DNA of 64,000 nucleotides, taken from Myxococcus landrumus (GTDB lineage Bacteria; Myxococcota; Myxococcia; Myxococcales; Myxococcaceae). Shown one piece after another: positions 8,292-16,481 of this stretch. Positions within the stretch are counted from its first letter, which is position 1, and the number at the start of each line of letters is the position of its first letter. The stretch is taken from positions 9,230,501 through 9,294,500 of the forward strand of contig NZ_CP071091.1 of the NCBI RefSeq assembly GCF_017301635.1, written 5' to 3'. The notes under the pieces were generated by a model that saw only the letters and a list, made by a program, of their open reading frames with translations, was not told the DNA's origin and made no database searches. The position numbers and the translations under genes were made by a program.

Positions 8292-9737
8292 ATGGCGACC
8301 TCGCTGCTCGCGACGGATGGCTACAAGTTCAGCATGGCGGAGGCGGGATGGCCGCTTCGCCGCGAGACTTTCTATTACTCCCACCGCAGGGGTGGGCTCC
8401 AGGTCATGCCCCTGGACCTCGCCGCCTACGTGCGCTCGCTCCTTCCCGAGCCGAAGCCCGAGGACTACGACTACCTCGCCCGCTTCGACTACGAGATGGG
8501 CGTGGGCTTCAAGGCGGCCATCCTGCGCAAGGAGCGGCTCTCCGTCCGCGCCATCCCTCGCGGCGCTCACTTCTACTCCCGCGAGCCCATCCTCACCGTC
8601 ACCGGTCCCTCCGCCCTCGTCTCGTGGGTGGAGCCCATCCTCCTCCAGCTCAACTTCCGCGTTCAGGTGGCCACCCAGGCCCTCCTGGACCGTGACGGTC
8701 TGGCCCGCGCACTCGCTCGCGTCACGTGCGAGGAGCAGAAGGCCATCGTGTTGGAGACGCTCGATGCGGTGGGCGTCAAGCCAGTGCCGATGACGGTCGA
8801 CACGGAGGGCTACATGCAGCGCGTGCGCGCCACCGTGAAGGAGCTCATCGACGCGGTGGAGGACCCGGCCCGCATCTTCGAGGTCGGCCTTCGCGCGGCC
8901 ACGTGTCTCCAGCAACACGAAATCGCGTTGCAGGCCTGCAAGGACATGGGCGTGCAGCGCACCAGCAACGTGGAGGGTGCGCGCAAGCTGGGGATGATTC
9001 CCGTCGGCACCATGGGGCACGAGCACATCCAGCGCTACGGTTCGGACGATGCCGCGTTCCGCGCCATGCGCGAGCGGCGTCCTCAGCGCTCCAGCTATCT
9101 GCTGGACACCTTCGACACGCTCACCTCGGGCATCCCCGCCGCGTTCCAACTCATCCGGGACGAGCCGGGCGCCGGAGACTCCATCCGGTTCGACTCGGGC
9201 AACAAGAAGCTCCAGTACCTCTACGCGGTGACGCGGGCGCGGGACATCGGCATCCGTCCCGTCAACATCCTGGAGGACGGCCTGGACGCCGAGGCCACGC
9301 GCGAGTTCGAAGAGCTGCGCCGCCAGGTGGGGTGGGACCCGAGCGCGCAGTTCTACGGCTACGGAGGCCACATCGTCGCGCGCACCATGGAGTGCCCCTT
9401 CACGCGCGACAAGGTGGCGGCCATCTACAAGCTGTCGCAGACGGGCCCTCAGCCGGTGATGAAGTTCGGCAACGAGCTGGCCGAAGGCAAGCAGAGCATC
9501 CCGGGCGTCCCCGTCCTGTTCCGTCGCCGTCATGGCTCCGGGCCCATGGGCCTGGTGGGGCAGGAGGGAGAGCCGGTGCCAGAGGGCTACTTCCCGCTCT
9601 TCGAGGCGGAGCCCGAGGTGCCCTCCCTCGTCGGCACGCAGGAGGCCAGCGCGGAGAATGCGAAGGTCGCCCTGACGCCCACCACGCGCGCGCTCGTCGA
9701 TGAGCTGACGCGCCGCCACTTCCCCAAGGGTCGTTGA
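8292..9737 (+). CDS. pncB: Nicotinate phosphoribosyltransferase
   Basis: Converts nicotinate plus PRPP to nicotinate mononucleotide in the Preiss-Handler NAD salvage route; cytoplasmic. The 481-residue frame starts MATSLLATDGYKFSMAEAG, the characteristic NAPRTase N-terminus (TDxYxxSM), and contains FEVGLRAA, a GTMGHEHIQRYG block around the predicted phosphorylatable histidine, and LDTFDTLTSG. A GGAGG lies upstream of the ATG at 8292. The next gene begins 23 bp downstream and encodes an isochorismatase-family hydrolase that may make nicotinate from nicotinamide, so the two form a salvage operon. Confidence 0.92.
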   Translation: MATSLLATDGYKFSMAEAGWPLRRETFYYSHRRGGLQVMPLDLAAYVRSLLPEPKPEDYDYLARFDYEMGVGFKAAILRKERLSVRAIPRGAHFYSREPILTVTGPSALVSWVEPILLQLNFRVQVATQALLDRDGLARALARVTCEEQKAIVLETLDAVGVKPVPMTVDTEGYMQRVRATVKELIDAVEDPARIFEVGLRAATCLQQHEIALQACKDMGVQRTSNVEGARKLGMIPVGTMGHEHIQRYGSDDAAFRAMRERRPQRSSYLLDTFDTLTSGIPAAFQLIRDEPGAGDSIRFDSGNKKLQYLYAVTRARDIGIRPVNILEDGLDAEATREFEELRRQVGWDPSAQFYGYGGHIVARTMECPFTRDKVAAIYKLSQTGPQPVMKFGNELAEGKQSIPGVPVLFRRRHGSGPMGLVGQEGEPVPEGYFPLFEAEPEVPSLVGTQEASAENAKVALTPTTRALVDELTRRHFPKGR

Positions 9738-9760
9738 TTCGCGGGACTTCGGAGGACGCC

Positions 9761-10732
9761 ATGCCACTGCCCATTCCCCGCTTCCATGACGACGCTCGCG
9801 CGGGACAGCTCTACCTGGAGCGCACGGGAGAGGTCGCCGCCGAGGCCCGTCGCTACGCGGCCGAGCACGGCATCCGACCGGCGCGAGAGGACCGCGTGCG
9901 TGTCGCCGCCTTCGGCATCGACGTGCAGGTGGGCTTCTGCATCCCGGGCGCCAGCCTCTTCGTCCCTGGCGCGGTCGAGGACACGCAGCGCTCGCTGCGC
10001 TGGCTCTACTCGCACCTGGGCCGGCTGACGGAGCTGGTGTTCTCGCTCGACACGCATCGCGTCTTCCAAATCTTCCATCCGGCATGGTGGCGGGATGCGG
10101 AGGGGAATCCCCCCGCGCCCTTCACGAACATCTCCGCGGCGGAGGTCCGCTCAGGCCGCTGGCGCGCCACGCGCTTCCCGGAGGAGAGCCTGGAGTACTG
10201 CGAGCGGCTGGAGGCTCAGGGGCGCTACGTGCTCACCGTGTGGCCGTTCCATGCGCTGCTGGGCGGCGTGAGCCACGCACTGGTGCCGGCGTTCTATGAG
10301 GCCAGCGCGTTCCACGCCATCGCGCGTGACACGGCGACGCACTTCGAGCTCAAGGGCGAGCATCCGCTCACGGAGAACTACTCCGTGCTCTCGCCCGAGG
10401 TAACGGAGGTGAAGGGGCAGCGCGTGGGCGAGTTCAACACGCGCCTCTTCGAGCGACTCATGACCTTCGACCGCATCTACGTGTTCGGTCAGGCCAAGTC
10501 CCACTGCGTGCTCTCCACGCTGCGGGACTTGCGCGAGCACATCGAGAAGACGGACCGCTCGAAGATGGGGCGGGTCCACATCCTCGTAGACACGATGAGT
10601 CCGGTGCCCGCGCCGCCGCTAGAGCCGCTGCCGCCGTCGGTCGACTTTCCCCGACTGGCGGACGAAGGCATCGAGGAGCTGCGCCGCGCGGGGATGAAGG
10701 TGGTGCGCACGACCGACTCGCTCGACGTCTGA
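9761..10732 (+). CDS. Isochorismatase-family cysteine hydrolase, nicotinamidase-like
   Basis: Probably a nicotinamidase deamidating nicotinamide to nicotinate for the adjacent PncB. Candidate catalytic residues of the family are visible: Asp in FGIDVQVGFC, a Lys in FELKGEH, and the nucleophile Cys in FGQAKSHCVL. The 323 residues are much longer than typical PncA (about 210), with an insert between the first strand and the Lys region. The ATG at 9761 has GGAGG 5 bp before it, which favours it over the upstream GTG/ATG codons. Substrate is inferred from family and operon; another amide or isochorismate-like substrate is possible. Confidence 0.75.
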   Translation: MPLPIPRFHDDARAGQLYLERTGEVAAEARRYAAEHGIRPAREDRVRVAAFGIDVQVGFCIPGASLFVPGAVEDTQRSLRWLYSHLGRLTELVFSLDTHRVFQIFHPAWWRDAEGNPPAPFTNISAAEVRSGRWRATRFPEESLEYCERLEAQGRYVLTVWPFHALLGGVSHALVPAFYEASAFHAIARDTATHFELKGEHPLTENYSVLSPEVTEVKGQRVGEFNTRLFERLMTFDRIYVFGQAKSHCVLSTLRDLREHIEKTDRSKMGRVHILVDTMSPVPAPPLEPLPPSVDFPRLADEGIEELRRAGMKVVRTTDSLDV

Positions 10733-10749
10733 GCGAGGCTGTTCGCGAG

Positions 10750-10809
10750 CCGCCGTCCAGCGGGCCACGGCGTCGTGTCGCACGTCCGCGGCGGAGGCGC
10801 CCGGACGTG
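10750..10809 (-). pseudogene. Decayed copy of the glycerate kinase 3' end
   Basis: These 60 bases match 10861-10920, inside the 3' end of the glycerate kinase gene, at 54 of 60 positions. Read on the minus strand they encode RPGASAADVRHDAVARWTAA, against RPGASASDVLRDAVARWTAA in the intact gene. Similarity fades over roughly another 15-20 bp. The fragment has no start and lies 111 bp beyond the intact copy, in the convergent gap, so it is a relic of a local duplication rather than a gene. Confidence 0.75.
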
Positions 10810-10837
10810 ACAGGGCGTCAGGTGGAGCGCCCATCCG

Positions 10838-11956
10838 TCAGCGAGCCGTCTTGAGTCGCGCCGCCGTCCAGCGGGCCACGGCGTCGCGCAGCACATCCGA
10901 GGCTGAGGCGCCCGGACGTGCCTGGGTGCTCAGGTCCACCACCGTGTGGAACAAGGCGAGCTCCAGTCCGTCATCGCGCCGCACCGAGCCCGCGAACAGC
11001 TCCACCGGAGTGCCGTGCTCACGCGCCAGCCGCGCCAGTCCTCCAGGCCCCTTGCCCAGTGAGGTCTGCCGGTCGAAGCGGCCCTCGCCCGTGAGTACCA
11101 CCTCCGCGAGCAACACGCGCCGCTCCAGCCCCAGCGCGCGAGACACCAGCTCATAACCCGGCACCAGCCGAGCCCCCGCGAGCGCCGTCAGTCCAAAGCC
11201 AAAGCCACCCGCCGCGCCCGCTCCGGGCCAGCCCGAGCTCGTGTCTCCCGCCACGCTGGCGAAGTGCGCCAGCGCCGCCTCCAGGGCCTCCACCGTCGAC
11301 GCGTCCGCGCCCTTCTGCGGGCTGAACAGTCGCGCCGCGCCATCCGGGCCCAGGAGCGGCGACGTGACATCCGTCGCGCCCATCAGCTCCACCTGACCCA
11401 GCCGGGGATGGCGTCCCGAGGCATCCACACGCGCCAGCGCGGACAGGGCGGCGCCGCCAGGAGGGAGCGGATTCCCGTGCACGTCCAGGAAGCGATAGCC
11501 CAGCGCGGTGAGCGCGCCCGTGCCGCCATCCGTGGTGGCGCTTCCACCCAGTCCCACGATGAGCCGCTCACAACCCGCGTCCAGCGCGGCGCGCATCAGC
11601 TCACCGGCGCCGTAGCTGGAAGCCCGTCGGGCGTTGCTTGGCGTGGGCTCCATGCGCGTCAGGCCCGAGGCCGCCGCCATCTCCACCACCGCCGTGCGCC
11701 CGTCCTCGAGCAGCGCCCAGGCGGCCTCCACCGACTGCCCCAGCGGACCATGCACCTGGCACACGCGGCGCTCGCCCCGAGTGCCCGACAGCAACGCATC
11801 CACCGTGCCCGGGCCCCCGTCCGCGAGCGGCGCGATGTCCAGCACCACCTCCGGAGAGACCTCTCGCACACCCTTGGCCATGGCCTCGGCTGCTTCCGTG
11901 GCGGTGAGGGTGCCCTTGAATTCCTGCGGCGCGACGAGCCAACGAGGAGGAATCAC
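10838..11956 (-). CDS. Glycerate kinase (GarK/GlxK family)
   Basis: Phosphorylates D-glycerate with ATP, feeding glyoxylate or serine-derived carbon into glycolysis; cytoplasmic. The 372 residues carry family blocks: APQEFKGTLTATEAAEAM at the N-terminus, LADGGPGTVDALL, VGLGGSATTDGGTGALTALG and the C-terminal VLTGEGRFDRQTSLGKGP. It starts at GTG 11956 with no clear ribosome site. Whether the product is 2- or 3-phosphoglycerate cannot be told; most of this family make 2-phosphoglycerate. It is monocistronic. Its own 3' end was partly duplicated just downstream. Confidence 0.88.
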   Translation of the reverse strand: MIPPRWLVAPQEFKGTLTATEAAEAMAKGVREVSPEVVLDIAPLADGGPGTVDALLSGTRGERRVCQVHGPLGQSVEAAWALLEDGRTAVVEMAAASGLTRMEPTPSNARRASSYGAGELMRAALDAGCERLIVGLGGSATTDGGTGALTALGYRFLDVHGNPLPPGGAALSALARVDASGRHPRLGQVELMGATDVTSPLLGPDGAARLFSPQKGADASTVEALEAALAHFASVAGDTSSGWPGAGAAGGFGFGLTALAGARLVPGYELVSRALGLERRVLLAEVVLTGEGRFDRQTSLGKGPGGLARLAREHGTPVELFAGSVRRDDGLELALFHTVVDLSTQARPGASASDVLRDAVARWTAARLKTAR

Positions 11957-12185
11957 GACCAGGACACCCGGCCCTTCAGCGACAGCCCTCGATGACCTGT
12001 TGCCCTCGACGTCCTACTTCTCCGCAAGCCCACGCCTCCCAGGCCGATTCGTGGACCAATCATTGCCTCGTCAGCGCGTGAGTTCACGCTGATACATCCG
12101 AGGGCACGCTGGAAGAGTTCAGGATTTGCGGTGATGGCTCGAATCAAAGAGCCGGATTCCGGTGCAGACCGGGCATGGGGCGCCG

Positions 12186-12689
12186 TCAGCGCGTCTTGCG
12201 CGCCGAGGCGAGTGCCTCCGCATGCCAGTCCAGCAGCGGGCGAGGGCCTCGGAGCGAGGGCTCCCTGCGCTGGGACGCCCACTCCAGGCGCTCCAGGAGC
12301 GTACCCACCGTTTCGGCGGGTTGGCGCGCGGGGCCGCGGATTCGTTCACAGAAGAACGTCCGGCATCCGAAGGGACGGTCCGCGTAGACGGTGCAGCGCA
12401 GTCCCGCGGCGTCCAGGTACGGACAGCCTCCGTCCTCGCGGGGAGGAGGCAGGGGGCGGCCCTTCGTCAGCAGCTCCCACTCGGGGAGCCACAGCCACGG
12501 CTGGCGCCCCGTGCGCGAGAGCTGGCAGCACTCGCCGCTGGCCTGGCACGAGAAGGGGGCATAGGCCGCGTCCGCCTGACGGTAGATGGCGCGCACTTCC
12601 TTCAGTGCGCGCTCACATGCATGCGTGCCGCCAGGAGCGGGTGAGTCCTCCTGCTCCTCGTCGTCGTCCCCCCAGTCGTGAGTCCGCAT
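12186..12689 (-). CDS. YkgJ-family cysteine-cluster protein
   Basis: A 167-residue protein of the YkgJ (Zn/Fe-chelating, UPF0153-like) family, thought to bind a metal ion or cluster; its biochemical role is not established. Visible cysteines are CQASGECCQ, GGCPYL, LRCTVYADRPFGCR and FFCERIRG, the order expected of the family. It lies 28 bp after the methyltransferase gene on the same strand and is probably cotranscribed with it. The acidic N-terminus (DWGDDDEEQED) precedes the domain. The upstream gap, 11957-12185, shows no gene. Confidence 0.8.
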   Translation of the reverse strand: MRTHDWGDDDEEQEDSPAPGGTHACERALKEVRAIYRQADAAYAPFSCQASGECCQLSRTGRQPWLWLPEWELLTKGRPLPPPREDGGCPYLDAAGLRCTVYADRPFGCRTFFCERIRGPARQPAETVGTLLERLEWASQRREPSLRGPRPLLDWHAEALASARKTR

Positions 12690-12717
12690 GTCTCCGCCTG
12701 ACCCGCGCCGCGGTGCC

Positions 12718-14028
12718 TTACAGCACGCGCAGCACGAAGCACTTCAGGTAGCGGGTCTCCCGCAGGTTCAGCAACACGGGATGGTCCTTGCCCGCGCCGC
12801 GCCGTTCGATGATTTGCAGTCGGCGGCGCGCGTCGGCCGCGGCGGAGGCGAGCATGTCCTCGAAGGCCTGCTCATCCACGTGGTACGTGCAGCTCGCGGT
12901 GATGAGGATTCCGCCAGGCCGCAGCAGCTGCATGGCGCGCAGGTTGATTTCCTTGTACCCGCGCACCGCGGCGGCGATGGCGTCCTTGTTCTTCGCGAAG
13001 GACGGCGGGTCCAGGACGATGGTGTCGAACTTGCGACCCTCGTCCACCGCGTCGCGCAGGAAGTCGAAGGCGTTGGCCACGACGACATTCACGTTGGAGA
13101 GCTTGTTGGCCGCGGCGTTCTCACGAAGCTGCGCGGAGGCCTGCTCGGAAATCTCGACCGCGGTGACCGTCTTGGCACGCGTGGCGAGCTGGAGCGCGAA
13201 GCCGCCCACGTAGGAGAAGCAGTCCAGCGCCTCGCCATGGGCGTACTGCGCCGCCACGATGTGGTTCTCACGCTGGTCCAGGAAGGCGCCCGTCTTCTGG
13301 CCTTCCAGCAGGTCCGCGCGCACGCGCACCAGGCCCTCGTCGAAGGAGATGGGACCGGGGAGCTGGCCCCGGAGCAGGCCCTTCTCCGGCGTGAGCCCTT
13401 CCAGGTTGCGCACGCCCACGTCCGAGCGGTTCACGATGCCGCGCGGCTTGAGCAGCTCCTCCAGGAGGTCCGCGATGAGCGCCTTGCGCTGCTCGGTGGC
13501 GGGCACGAGGAACTGGACGCTGAGGGAGTCGCCGTAGCGGTCCACCACGAGGCCGGGGATTCCGTCCGCCTCGCCGTGGATGAGCCGGTACGTCGTCTCA
13601 CCCTGGAGCGCGCGCGTACGCAGGTCCAGCGCGGACTGGAGCTTCTGGCGGAAGAAGTCCGCGTCCACGGCCACATCGTCGTAGCTGAGCCAGCGCAGGG
13701 AAATCTTCGACTGGCGCGAATAGAACGCCTTGCCGATGAACCAGCCGCGGCCGTCCGTCACCCGGACGACTTCTCCACCCTCGAGTCCCGGGTCGCCGTT
13801 GAGGTCCGCGCGATAAATCCACGGGTGGCCCGCCTGCCAGCGCTCGACGCCGCGGCGCAGCAGGGAGACCTGGGGGACGCCATCCGGCCCCAAATCGGGG
13901 GAGGTCCGGTCCGGCGCGGTCTTCTCCGGGCGGTGGTGGGGGCGGCCTCCCCGGTGGGGCGAGGACGGCGGGGAGGAGGGCCTGCCACCGCGATGGGGGC
14001 CAGAAGGGGGCTTGGATGAGGTGGGCAT
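12718..14028 (-). CDS. RlmI/RlmK-type class I rRNA methyltransferase
   Basis: SAM-dependent RNA 5-methylcytosine methyltransferase family (COG1092; E. coli RlmI modifies 23S rRNA). The 436 residues consist of a disordered basic Pro/Gly/Arg leader of about 45 residues and a PUA-type RNA-binding domain (~50-130; HPWIYRADL). A Rossmann methyltransferase domain follows, with GAFLDQRENH, DCFSYVGGFAL, TAVEISEQA, motif IV LDPPSFAKNK and an SCTYHVDEQAF segment holding a candidate catalytic Cys. The exact target base is unknown. The low-complexity leader is unusual compared with the E. coli protein. The next gene downstream is the YkgJ-like gene. Confidence 0.88.
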   Translation of the reverse strand: MPTSSKPPSGPHRGGRPSSPPSSPHRGGRPHHRPEKTAPDRTSPDLGPDGVPQVSLLRRGVERWQAGHPWIYRADLNGDPGLEGGEVVRVTDGRGWFIGKAFYSRQSKISLRWLSYDDVAVDADFFRQKLQSALDLRTRALQGETTYRLIHGEADGIPGLVVDRYGDSLSVQFLVPATEQRKALIADLLEELLKPRGIVNRSDVGVRNLEGLTPEKGLLRGQLPGPISFDEGLVRVRADLLEGQKTGAFLDQRENHIVAAQYAHGEALDCFSYVGGFALQLATRAKTVTAVEISEQASAQLRENAAANKLSNVNVVVANAFDFLRDAVDEGRKFDTIVLDPPSFAKNKDAIAAAVRGYKEINLRAMQLLRPGGILITASCTYHVDEQAFEDMLASAAADARRRLQIIERRGAGKDHPVLLNLRETRYLKCFVLRVL

Positions 14029-14041
14029 GACGTTGGGCGGC

Positions 14042-14047
14042 GTATAC
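14042..14047. promoter_or_regulatory. Candidate shared -10 element between divergent genes
   Basis: Only 30 bp separate the divergent start codons at 14028 (-) and 14059 (+). The single AT-rich spot is the palindrome GTATAC, which gives TATACT on the + strand and TATACG on the - strand. Either could act as a -10 element, with start sites 5-10 bp from each initiation codon. No -35 match is visible. Confidence 0.3.
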
Positions 14048-14058
14048 TCGCAACCCGC

Positions 14059-14589
14059 GTGAGATACGAGTTGCTCCTACAGACGATGACGCCGGGCACG
14101 CCCTACGAGGCTGCGCGGGTGGATGGCCTCCTCTCGGAGAAGCGGGTGACCGTCCGCGCGGATGGCAACCGCCTCTGGCACTTCCAGCACGGGGACGTGG
14201 AGGTGGGTGTGCTGCGCGAGGGAGGCCAGGTGGTGGCCACCGAGCTGCGCATCCCCCTCTCCGAGCGGACGGACCTGGTGCGGGAGGTGGTCTCCGAGGC
14301 GGCCCTCCTGGCGAACAGCGCCGGGGCCCGGCTGGTGGACCCCCAGCTTGGCCGCTCCCTGTCCGCCAGCGACGACGGCGTGGTGGTGGACCAGTACCTG
14401 CGAACCGTGCGCTATGCGGGAGAGGTCGCCGGCGTCCCCGAGGCGATGAGCACCTCGTATGGGCTGAGTACGAGCGAGGGAGCACGTGGCTTCCAGCCCG
14501 GGGTGAAGTTCTTCCTCATCGCACTGGGGGTCTTCTTCTTCCTGTACCTCCTGGTGGACTCGATGACGACGAGCCTCGGAGGTCGGTGA
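14059..14589 (+). CDS. Hypothetical protein with C-terminal membrane anchor
   Basis: I do not recognise this 176-residue protein. Residues 1-140 look soluble, mixed alpha/beta and acidic, with no signal peptide. A single strongly hydrophobic helix near the C-terminus (FFLIALGVFFFLYLLVDSM) would make it a tail-anchored protein with its bulk in the cytoplasm. It starts with GTG (VRYELLLQTMTPGTP), 30 bp from the divergent methyltransferase, and could be translated from a near-leaderless mRNA. FxsA follows 83 bp downstream, so they may share a transcript. Confidence 0.65.
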   Translation: MRYELLLQTMTPGTPYEAARVDGLLSEKRVTVRADGNRLWHFQHGDVEVGVLREGGQVVATELRIPLSERTDLVREVVSEAALLANSAGARLVDPQLGRSLSASDDGVVVDQYLRTVRYAGEVAGVPEAMSTSYGLSTSEGARGFQPGVKFFLIALGVFFFLYLLVDSMTTSLGGR

Positions 14590-14672
14590 AATCCAGGGGG
14601 CGGGCGCGATGGCGCCGCCCTTTCCGCTGGGTTGTCCAGGCACGAGGCGCCAGGCGGCGTTAGGTTGAGGGC

Positions 14673-15227
14673 GTGTTCAAGTACCTCGTGTTCGGACTCA
14701 TCGTCGTCCCGTTCGTGGAGCTGTACCTGCTGGTCGCCATCGGCCGGGGGATAGGCTTCGCGCCCACCCTGGCCCTGGTGCTGTTGACGGGGCTGGTGGG
14801 CTCGTGGCTCGCCCGGCGCGAGGGCTCGCGGGTGATGCGCCGCTGGCAGACGTCCCTGGCCATGAGGCAGGTGCCGGAGGAGGGGCTGTTCAGCGGCGCA
14901 CTCATCATGCTCGCGGGCGTGTTGCTGGTGATTCCCGGCGTCCTCACCGACGTGGCGGGGCTGTTGTTGCTGCTGCCTCCCGTGCGGCGGTTCGTGACGG
15001 TGCGGCTGCGCCGGGCCGTCGAGCGGCGCATGCGCGAGGGCTCGCTGCACGTCACCACCATTGGCGGGATGGGCTTTCCGGGCCCCTTCGCCGGGACGCC
15101 TCCGGGTGGGAACTCGTTCCCCCGGTCGTGGGATCAGGACCCGCAGGGACCGTCAGCGAGGATTCGCTCGGGCCCGTCCCGGTCCGAGGTCGACGCGGAG
15201 TTCACCGAGGAAGAGCCGCGTCACTGA
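14673..15227 (+). CDS. fxsA: FxsA family inner-membrane protein
   Basis: A 184-residue integral membrane protein of the FxsA family; E. coli FxsA overproduction relieves phage T7 exclusion by the F plasmid, but its normal role is unknown. Three to four hydrophobic helices fill residues 1-110. The typical family segment is FVELYLLVAIGRGIGF, and GVLLVIPGVLTDVAGLLLLL forms the second hairpin. The C-terminal ~75 residues are a Gly/Pro-rich hydrophilic tail. It starts at GTG with GAGG upstream. A CGGTCC-GTC-GGACCG mini-hairpin lies at 15230-15244 in the short convergent gap. Confidence 0.85.
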   Translation: MFKYLVFGLIVVPFVELYLLVAIGRGIGFAPTLALVLLTGLVGSWLARREGSRVMRRWQTSLAMRQVPEEGLFSGALIMLAGVLLVIPGVLTDVAGLLLLLPPVRRFVTVRLRRAVERRMREGSLHVTTIGGMGFPGPFAGTPPGGNSFPRSWDQDPQGPSARIRSGPSRSEVDAEFTEEEPRH

Positions 15228-15256
15228 GTCGGTCCGTCGGACCGGGGCCGCGTGCT

Positions 15257-16363
15257 TCAGGCCCGCGGGCTCATCCGCGTGCCGCCGATGCTGGCGTTCA
15301 ACGTGGTGGAGCCCGCCCTCCACGGGCGGGCTTGGTCCGTCACCCAGCGGCCCACCTTCGCCACCACCGCGCAGACCAGGAGCAGGGCCGTGGCCACGCC
15401 CAGGGCGGCGGGAATCCCCAGCGTCGGGCCCACCCGCGAGGCGAGTCCGGCGATGTCCGCCCAGCCGTACACCACGGGCAGGTGCAGCACGTAGATCCAC
15501 AGCGACAGCCGCCCCAGGGGCGCCAGCAGGCCACTGAGGCGCGTGGGGGCCAGCGTCACCGCGCCCAGGACGAGCAACCCCTGTCCCACGCGATAGGCCA
15601 CCATCCACGCGCTCGCGGGGCCCCAGTCCGGCACCAGGAGGCCCTGGGTGATGCCCAGCAGGGCCGCGCCCACCGCGAGCAGCGCCAGGCCCTGAGGCAG
15701 TCCCGGCTTCAGCACATTCAGCAGGGAGGCGGCGAAGGCACCGGCGAAGAAGAAGCCCGCCCACGGGAAGAAGGGGAAGCGGCTTCCCTCGGCGCTGCCC
15801 AGGAACTGCTGCACGGGCGCGGGCAGTCCCACGCCCAGCTTCCACATCGTCACGCTGGCCACGGGGACGGCCACGGCCAGGGCCAGCAGGACCAGCGGAC
15901 GCCCGCCACGTGCGGGCACGAGCGCGAGCAGCACGGAGCCGATGAGCAGCGCGAAGCCGATGCACTGGAGCGCATCGAAGGCGAAGACGCGCGAGAGCAT
16001 CGCGTCCGTCCAGCCCATGTTCCGCACCGCATGCCATCCAGGCCAGTGCAGCAGGTAGCCGAGGAAGAGCAACAGCAACGAGCGGCGGACCCTGCGTCCC
16101 AGGGTGTCTCGCGCGCTGTTGGGCTTGGTTCCCAGCGCGGCCACCACCGCCCATCCACTCACCAGGAGGAACAGGGGGGCGGTGACGCCACGGAATGCCC
16201 AATAGTGTTGCACCCACGGGTGCAGACGCGCTTCGGGCGACAGCAGCGCGTCCAGCGTGTGTCCGAGCACCATGGCGAGGACCGCCAGACCGCGCGCTCC
16301 GTCGAGCCCGGGGTGCCGGTTCGATTGCTGCTGGAAGGTGAACGAGGGGCCGAGTCGTTTCAC
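15257..16363 (-). CDS. Polytopic membrane acyltransferase (HGSNAT/DUF1624-like)
   Basis: A membrane protein with about ten hydrophobic helices. The N-terminal block HPGLDGARGLAVLAMVLGHT followed by FLLVSGWAVV resembles the heparan-alpha-glucosaminide N-acetyltransferase-like/DUF1624 group and, more loosely, acyltransferase family 3. Such proteins move acyl groups across the membrane onto sugars; the substrate here is unknown. I place the start at GTG 16363 (VKRLGPSF), just before conserved sequence. An ATG at 16483 would add 40 polar residues and overlap the divergent gene start. Neither start has a convincing ribosome site. Confidence 0.65.
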   Translation of the reverse strand: MKRLGPSFTFQQQSNRHPGLDGARGLAVLAMVLGHTLDALLSPEARLHPWVQHYWAFRGVTAPLFLLVSGWAVVAALGTKPNSARDTLGRRVRRSLLLLFLGYLLHWPGWHAVRNMGWTDAMLSRVFAFDALQCIGFALLIGSVLLALVPARGGRPLVLLALAVAVPVASVTMWKLGVGLPAPVQQFLGSAEGSRFPFFPWAGFFFAGAFAASLLNVLKPGLPQGLALLAVGAALLGITQGLLVPDWGPASAWMVAYRVGQGLLVLGAVTLAPTRLSGLLAPLGRLSLWIYVLHLPVVYGWADIAGLASRVGPTLGIPAALGVATALLLVCAVVAKVGRWVTDQARPWRAGSTTLNASIGGTRMSPRA

Positions 16364-16481
16364 GCGACCCGGAGCATAGGCCGAGCGGCTGGCCGCGTCT
16401 CGAAAACACACGGACCGCGAAGCTTCGCCTTGCTCCGGGGCATCCCACCTGGACGGTCCGTGGGATGCTACATCCCTGGAC

